Positions 60,660 to 64,000 of a DNA stretch of 64,000 bases are shown piece after piece (positions within the stretch are counted from its first letter, which is position 1; every line of letters starts with the position of its first letter). Below the pieces are notes generated by a model. The model was not told where the DNA came from. It worked only from the letters and a program-made list of their open reading frames with translations, and did not search any database. This DNA comes from Actimicrobium sp047621345 (lineage in GTDB: Bacteria; Pseudomonadota; Gammaproteobacteria; Burkholderiales; Burkholderiaceae_D), in NCBI GenBank assembly GCA_047621345.1, contig JBLHLW010000002.1, forward strand, positions 54,936-118,935. The letters are read 5' to 3'. Made by a program: the position numbers and the translations under genes.

Positions 60660-63600
60660 AGGGGGGATTTAACCTGTCGCGCTGGGCGCTGGAACATATT
60701 CCGCTGACCCGCTACCTGATGGCCGTACTGCTGATCGGCGGCATGCTCAGCTACGCCCGACTGGGTCAGGACGAAGACCCGCCTTTCACTTTTCGTGCAA
60801 TGGTCGTGCGCGCCACCTGGCCTGGTGCGACGGCCTTGCAGATGGCGGAGCAAGTCGCCGACAAGCTCGAAAAGAAACTGCAGGAAACACCCTACATCGA
60901 CAAGATTCGCAGCTACTCGAAGCCTGGTGAAACCACCATCATCTTGCAATTGCGCGAATCGACCCCGCCCAAGGAGACCGCCGCCTCCTGGTACCAGGTG
61001 CGCAAGAAAATCGGTGATATCCGCGCCACGTTGCCGGCGGGCGTCAATGGCCCGTTTTTCAACGACGAGTTCGGCGACACCTACGGGTCGATCGTTGCGT
61101 TGTCCGGTGAGGGCTTCACGTATGCAGAGGTTAAGGACTACGCTGACTTCGTACGCCAGCAATTACTGCACGTCAAATCGGTCGCCAAGGTGGAGTTGTT
61201 CGGTGCACAGGATGAGCGCATCACGATCGAGTTTTCACAAAAAAAATTCGCCCAGCTAGGCATCACGATTGATAGCGTCGTCGCACAGCTAGCGGCGCAA
61301 AACTCGGTTGAGGGTATGGGTATCGTTGTCACGCCGACCGACAACCTGCAGGTGCGCGTGACTGGCGCATTCATGACGGTCAGGGACTTGCAAGAACTCG
61401 ACCTGCGCGCCAACGGCACCAGTTTCAAACTGGGCGACTTTGCCACCGTGCTGCGCGAGTATCGCGATCCCCCTCGGGACAAGATGCGCTTCAATGGCAA
61501 GGACGTGATCGGCCTCGGGATTTCTATGGAAAAGGGCGGCAACATCATCGAACTCGGCAAGAGCCTTGACAGCACGTTAGCAGCAGTCAAGGCCAAGTTG
61601 CCGGTTGGTGTTGAATTGTCGCGGGTGGCTGACCAGCCGAAGGCTGTCATTGCCTCGGTGAGCGAGTTTTTGCATACGCTGGTTGAGGCGGTGCTGATCG
61701 TATTGGCCGTGAGTTTTCTGGCGCTGGGCCTGCATACCAAACCGTTCCGGCTAGACATTCGTCCGGGCCTGGTGGTCGGTCTGACGATCCCGCTGGTGCT
61801 GGCGATCACATTTTTGTTCATGCGTATTCTAAATATCGATTTGCACAAGATATCGTTGGGTGCGCTGATCATCGCCCTCGGTCTGCTAGTCGATGACGCC
61901 ATCATTGCGGTTGAAATGATGGTGCGCAAAATGGAAGAAGGGTTGTCGCGCTTCGATGCTGCCACGTTCGCTTACACCTCGACGGCGATGCCGATGTTGA
62001 CCGGTACGCTCATTACCGCAGCGGGCTTCTTGCCGATCGGCTTGGCCAAATCGGCCGCTGGAGAATATACGTTCTCGATGTTTTCTGTTAATGCGCTGGC
62101 GTTGCTGATCTCGTGGCTGGTTGCGGTGACCTTTACGCCGTATCTCGGTTACGTGTTGCTCAAAGTTAAGCCGCTTGCCGGCGCGGATGCCCATCATGAA
62201 TTGTTCAATACGCCGATGTACAACCGGTTTCGTAAAACCGTCAACTGGTGTGTTGAATGGCGCAAGACCACGATCCTGCTGACATTGGCGGTATTCGGTC
62301 TGGGTGTCTTCGGCTTCAAATTTATCGAGCAGCAATTTTTCCCTGATTCCAGTCGAACCGAATTAATGGTGGAACTGTGGTTGCCGGAAGGCGCCGCTTT
62401 TAATGCTACTGAGGCGCAGGCGAAAAAATTCGAGGCCTTCATTCAACAGCAGGAGGGAGTCGAAAGCGTCACCAGTTATGTGGGTACTGGCAGCCCGCGT
62501 TTCTACTTGCCATTGGATCAGATTTTCCCGCAAACGAATGTGTCGCAGATCGTTGTGCTCGCCAAAGACCTGAAGGCACGCGAAGCACTGCGATTGAAGA
62601 TTGTTGCGATTTTTAAGACCGATTTTCCTGAGGTGCGGGGGCGCGTGAAGCTGTTGCCGAATGGGCCGCCAGTGCCGTATCCGGTGCAGTTTCGAGTCAC
62701 CGGGACCGAGGTGACCAAGGTGCGGGCGATTGCTGATCAGGTGAAAGAAATCATGCGTACTAATCCGAATGCGATCGGTGTTAACGATAACTGGAACGAA
62801 TCCGTGAAGGTCTTGCGCATTGATCTGGATCAGGAAAAATTGCGTGCCGTCGGCGTGACTTCTCAGGCCGTCATGCGAACCGCCAATACGATACTGACAG
62901 GCTCGATCGTTGGCCAGTACCGCGATGGCAATCGCTTGATCGATATCGTTGTTCGTCAGCCCATTGAGGAACGCGCGACCATTTCTGCGCTGGATCAGGC
63001 CAATATTCCGACTGCGAGCGGTAAATCGGTGCCTTTGTCGCAGCTGGCAAGAGCGCAGTTTGTCTGGGAGCCGGGTGTAATTTGGCGTGAAGGGCGCGAA
63101 TGGGCTGTGACCGTGCAATCGGATGTCGCCGATGGTATTCAGGGGCCGACTGTATCCAGTCAGATCAATCCCAAGCTTGAAGTACTGAGGGCAAGCTTGC
63201 CAGCTGGCTACAAGATCGAGCTTGCCGGTGCCGCCGCTGACAGCGGTAAGGCACAAGAATCGATTGCTGCCAATGTGCCGCTGGTGATCTTCATTATCTT
63301 TACGTTGCTGATGTTGCAGTTGCATAGTTTCTCGCGCTCGTTGCTGGTGTTCCTGACCGGACCGCTCGGCGTGGCCGGTGCCGCAATGGCCCTGCTGCTG
63401 TTGCAGCGGCCGTTCGGATTCGTCGCACAGCTCGGCGTGATTGCGCTATTTGGCATGATCATCCGCAACTCGGTGATCCTGATCGATCAAATCGAACAGG
63501 ATATCGCAGCCGGTGCGGCGCCTTGGAATGCCATTGTCGAATCGGCAGTCCGACGCTGCAGGCCCATTATCCTGACGGCTGCTGCAGCGGTTCTCGCCAT

Positions 63601-63745
63601 GATTCCGCTATCACGTTCGGTCTTTTGGGGGCCAATGGCTGTGGCCATTATGGGTGGACTGATCGTCGCTACCGCGCTGACATTGTTGTTCTTGCCGGCG
63701 TTGTATGCAGCGTGGTTTCGTGTCAAAAAACCTTACTCCACCTGA
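60656..63745 (+). CDS. RND family efflux pump permease (AcrB/HAE1-like)
   Basis: 1029 residues with twelve membrane helices and two large periplasmic loops in the RND layout. The TM4 proton-relay pair is present in GLLVDDAIIAVEMM. In TM10 the AcrB lysine position reads as Arg in GMIIRNSVILIDQIE, a variant common in this subfamily. The N terminus NLSRWALEHIPLTRYLMAVLLIGG, then LGQDEDPPFTFR, is typical of the AcrB/AcrD/AcrF group annotated simply as RND permease. The substrate range is unknown. A terminator lies ~120 bp downstream. Confidence 0.94.
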   Translation: MKGGFNLSRWALEHIPLTRYLMAVLLIGGMLSYARLGQDEDPPFTFRAMVVRATWPGATALQMAEQVADKLEKKLQETPYIDKIRSYSKPGETTIILQLRESTPPKETAASWYQVRKKIGDIRATLPAGVNGPFFNDEFGDTYGSIVALSGEGFTYAEVKDYADFVRQQLLHVKSVAKVELFGAQDERITIEFSQKKFAQLGITIDSVVAQLAAQNSVEGMGIVVTPTDNLQVRVTGAFMTVRDLQELDLRANGTSFKLGDFATVLREYRDPPRDKMRFNGKDVIGLGISMEKGGNIIELGKSLDSTLAAVKAKLPVGVELSRVADQPKAVIASVSEFLHTLVEAVLIVLAVSFLALGLHTKPFRLDIRPGLVVGLTIPLVLAITFLFMRILNIDLHKISLGALIIALGLLVDDAIIAVEMMVRKMEEGLSRFDAATFAYTSTAMPMLTGTLITAAGFLPIGLAKSAAGEYTFSMFSVNALALLISWLVAVTFTPYLGYVLLKVKPLAGADAHHELFNTPMYNRFRKTVNWCVEWRKTTILLTLAVFGLGVFGFKFIEQQFFPDSSRTELMVELWLPEGAAFNATEAQAKKFEAFIQQQEGVESVTSYVGTGSPRFYLPLDQIFPQTNVSQIVVLAKDLKAREALRLKIVAIFKTDFPEVRGRVKLLPNGPPVPYPVQFRVTGTEVTKVRAIADQVKEIMRTNPNAIGVNDNWNESVKVLRIDLDQEKLRAVGVTSQAVMRTANTILTGSIVGQYRDGNRLIDIVVRQPIEERATISALDQANIPTASGKSVPLSQLARAQFVWEPGVIWREGREWAVTVQSDVADGIQGPTVSSQINPKLEVLRASLPAGYKIELAGAAADSGKAQESIAANVPLVIFIIFTLLMLQLHSFSRSLLVFLTGPLGVAGAAMALLLLQRPFGFVAQLGVIALFGMIIRNSVILIDQIEQDIAAGAAPWNAIVESAVRRCRPIILTAAAAVLAMIPLSRSVFWGPMAVAIMGGLIVATALTLLFLPALYAAWFRVKKPYST

Positions 63746-63865
63746 CTATTTTTCGATGGCGCAGTGCTGCGAACGAGCATCGCGCCAAAAATCACGGCGT
63801 GCTGGAATAAAATCCAGTAAAATCATCCCCTGATGTAGACCGGCCTCTGGCAAAGGCAGTGCAAG

Positions 63866-63895
63866 GCGACCATTTTTACCTCAGGGTCGCTTTTT
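63866..63895 (+). terminator. Rho-independent terminator after the RND genes
   Basis: GCGACC (63866-63871) pairs with GGTCGC (63885-63890) and is followed by TTTTT. It lies between the pump gene and the tRNA. Confidence 0.7.
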
Positions 63896-63918
63896 GCTTT
63901 TGGCAGGTGGACATTCCC

Positions 63919-64000
63919 GCGAGGATGGCGAAATTGGTAGACGCACCAGGTTTAGGTCCTGACGCCAGTAATGGTGTGGGGGTTCGAGTCCCCCTCCTCG
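63919..64000 (+). tRNA. tRNA-Leu (anticodon TAG), 3' end cut by window
   Basis: The sequence folds as a class II tRNA: acceptor GCGAGGA pairs with TCCTCG at the window end, with the last acceptor base, discriminator and CCA lying beyond 64000. The D arm reads TGGCGAAATTGGTAGACGCA as in bacterial tRNA-Leu. The anticodon loop TTTAGGT gives anticodon TAG. A long variable arm (GACGCCAGTAATGGTGT) and the T arm GGGGGTTCGAGTCCCCC follow. Confidence 0.95.

Noticed and set aside
1..64000. CRISPR arrays, insertion sequences, prophage or integrase genes
   Set aside because: I saw no regularly spaced repeats, transposase or integrase motifs in any frame. The window reads as ordinary chromosome with accessory operons.

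Overview
The window looks like a chromosome segment of a betaproteobacterium in the Burkholderiales, most likely Oxalobacteraceae or a close relative. This rests on moderate GC, the spoT-rpoZ-gmk-yicC and kinase-phosphatase-rph-rdgB-hemW gene orders, an RcoM-type CO sensor, a fused LivM-LivG transporter subunit and hpnCDE squalene genes. Genus placement is inference, since no 16S rRNA gene is present.

Layout: 1-4.1 kb (minus) holds spoT (cut by the window edge), rpoZ, gmk and yicC. 4.2-8.8 kb (plus) holds a Ser/Thr kinase, a PP2C phosphatase, rph, rdgB and hemW, followed by a convergent outer-membrane protein gene. 10.0-23.6 kb is the metabolic core: a two-subunit molybdenum hydroxylase, then rcoM (minus) diverging from a long plus-strand cox operon. 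That operon runs coxM-coxS-coxL-coxG-coxD-coxE, an XdhC protein fused to a YHS metal domain, a predicted 2OG-Fe(II) oxygenase, a Met-rich membrane protein and a second XdhC. CoxL has the form I signature with the Cu-ligand Cys and the catalytic Glu, so true aerobic CO oxidation is predicted. RcoM keeps the heme-ligand His and Met, so the operon is probably CO-induced.

23.6-27.8 kb holds an SDR, a collagen-like lipoprotein, a small membrane protein, an AI-2E family permease and a cold-shock protein. 27.8-32.8 kb is a branched-chain amino acid type ABC transporter operon. 32.8-47.2 kb is mixed housekeeping and accessory content: LysR, BAX-inhibitor-1, NhaR-like, MarC, DUF1993, an orphan TAT-exported molybdenum hydroxylase subunit, thioredoxin-like, tsaB, rimI, uracil-DNA glycosylase, DUF1853, lplT, alr and radA.

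47.2-56.1 kb (minus) looks like a synthase-dependent exopolysaccharide locus: GT2 synthase, bactofilin-like beta-helix protein, alpha/alpha-toroid-like protein, WecB epimerase, YaiO-like outer-membrane barrel, polytopic membrane protein and a NodB-like deacetylase. 56.3-59.3 kb (minus) is hpnC-hpnD-hpnE. 59.5-63.7 kb (plus) is an RND efflux pair, and a tRNA-Leu(TAG) is cut by the right edge.

The most interesting parts are the unusual maturation tail of the cox operon and the unclassified polysaccharide locus.
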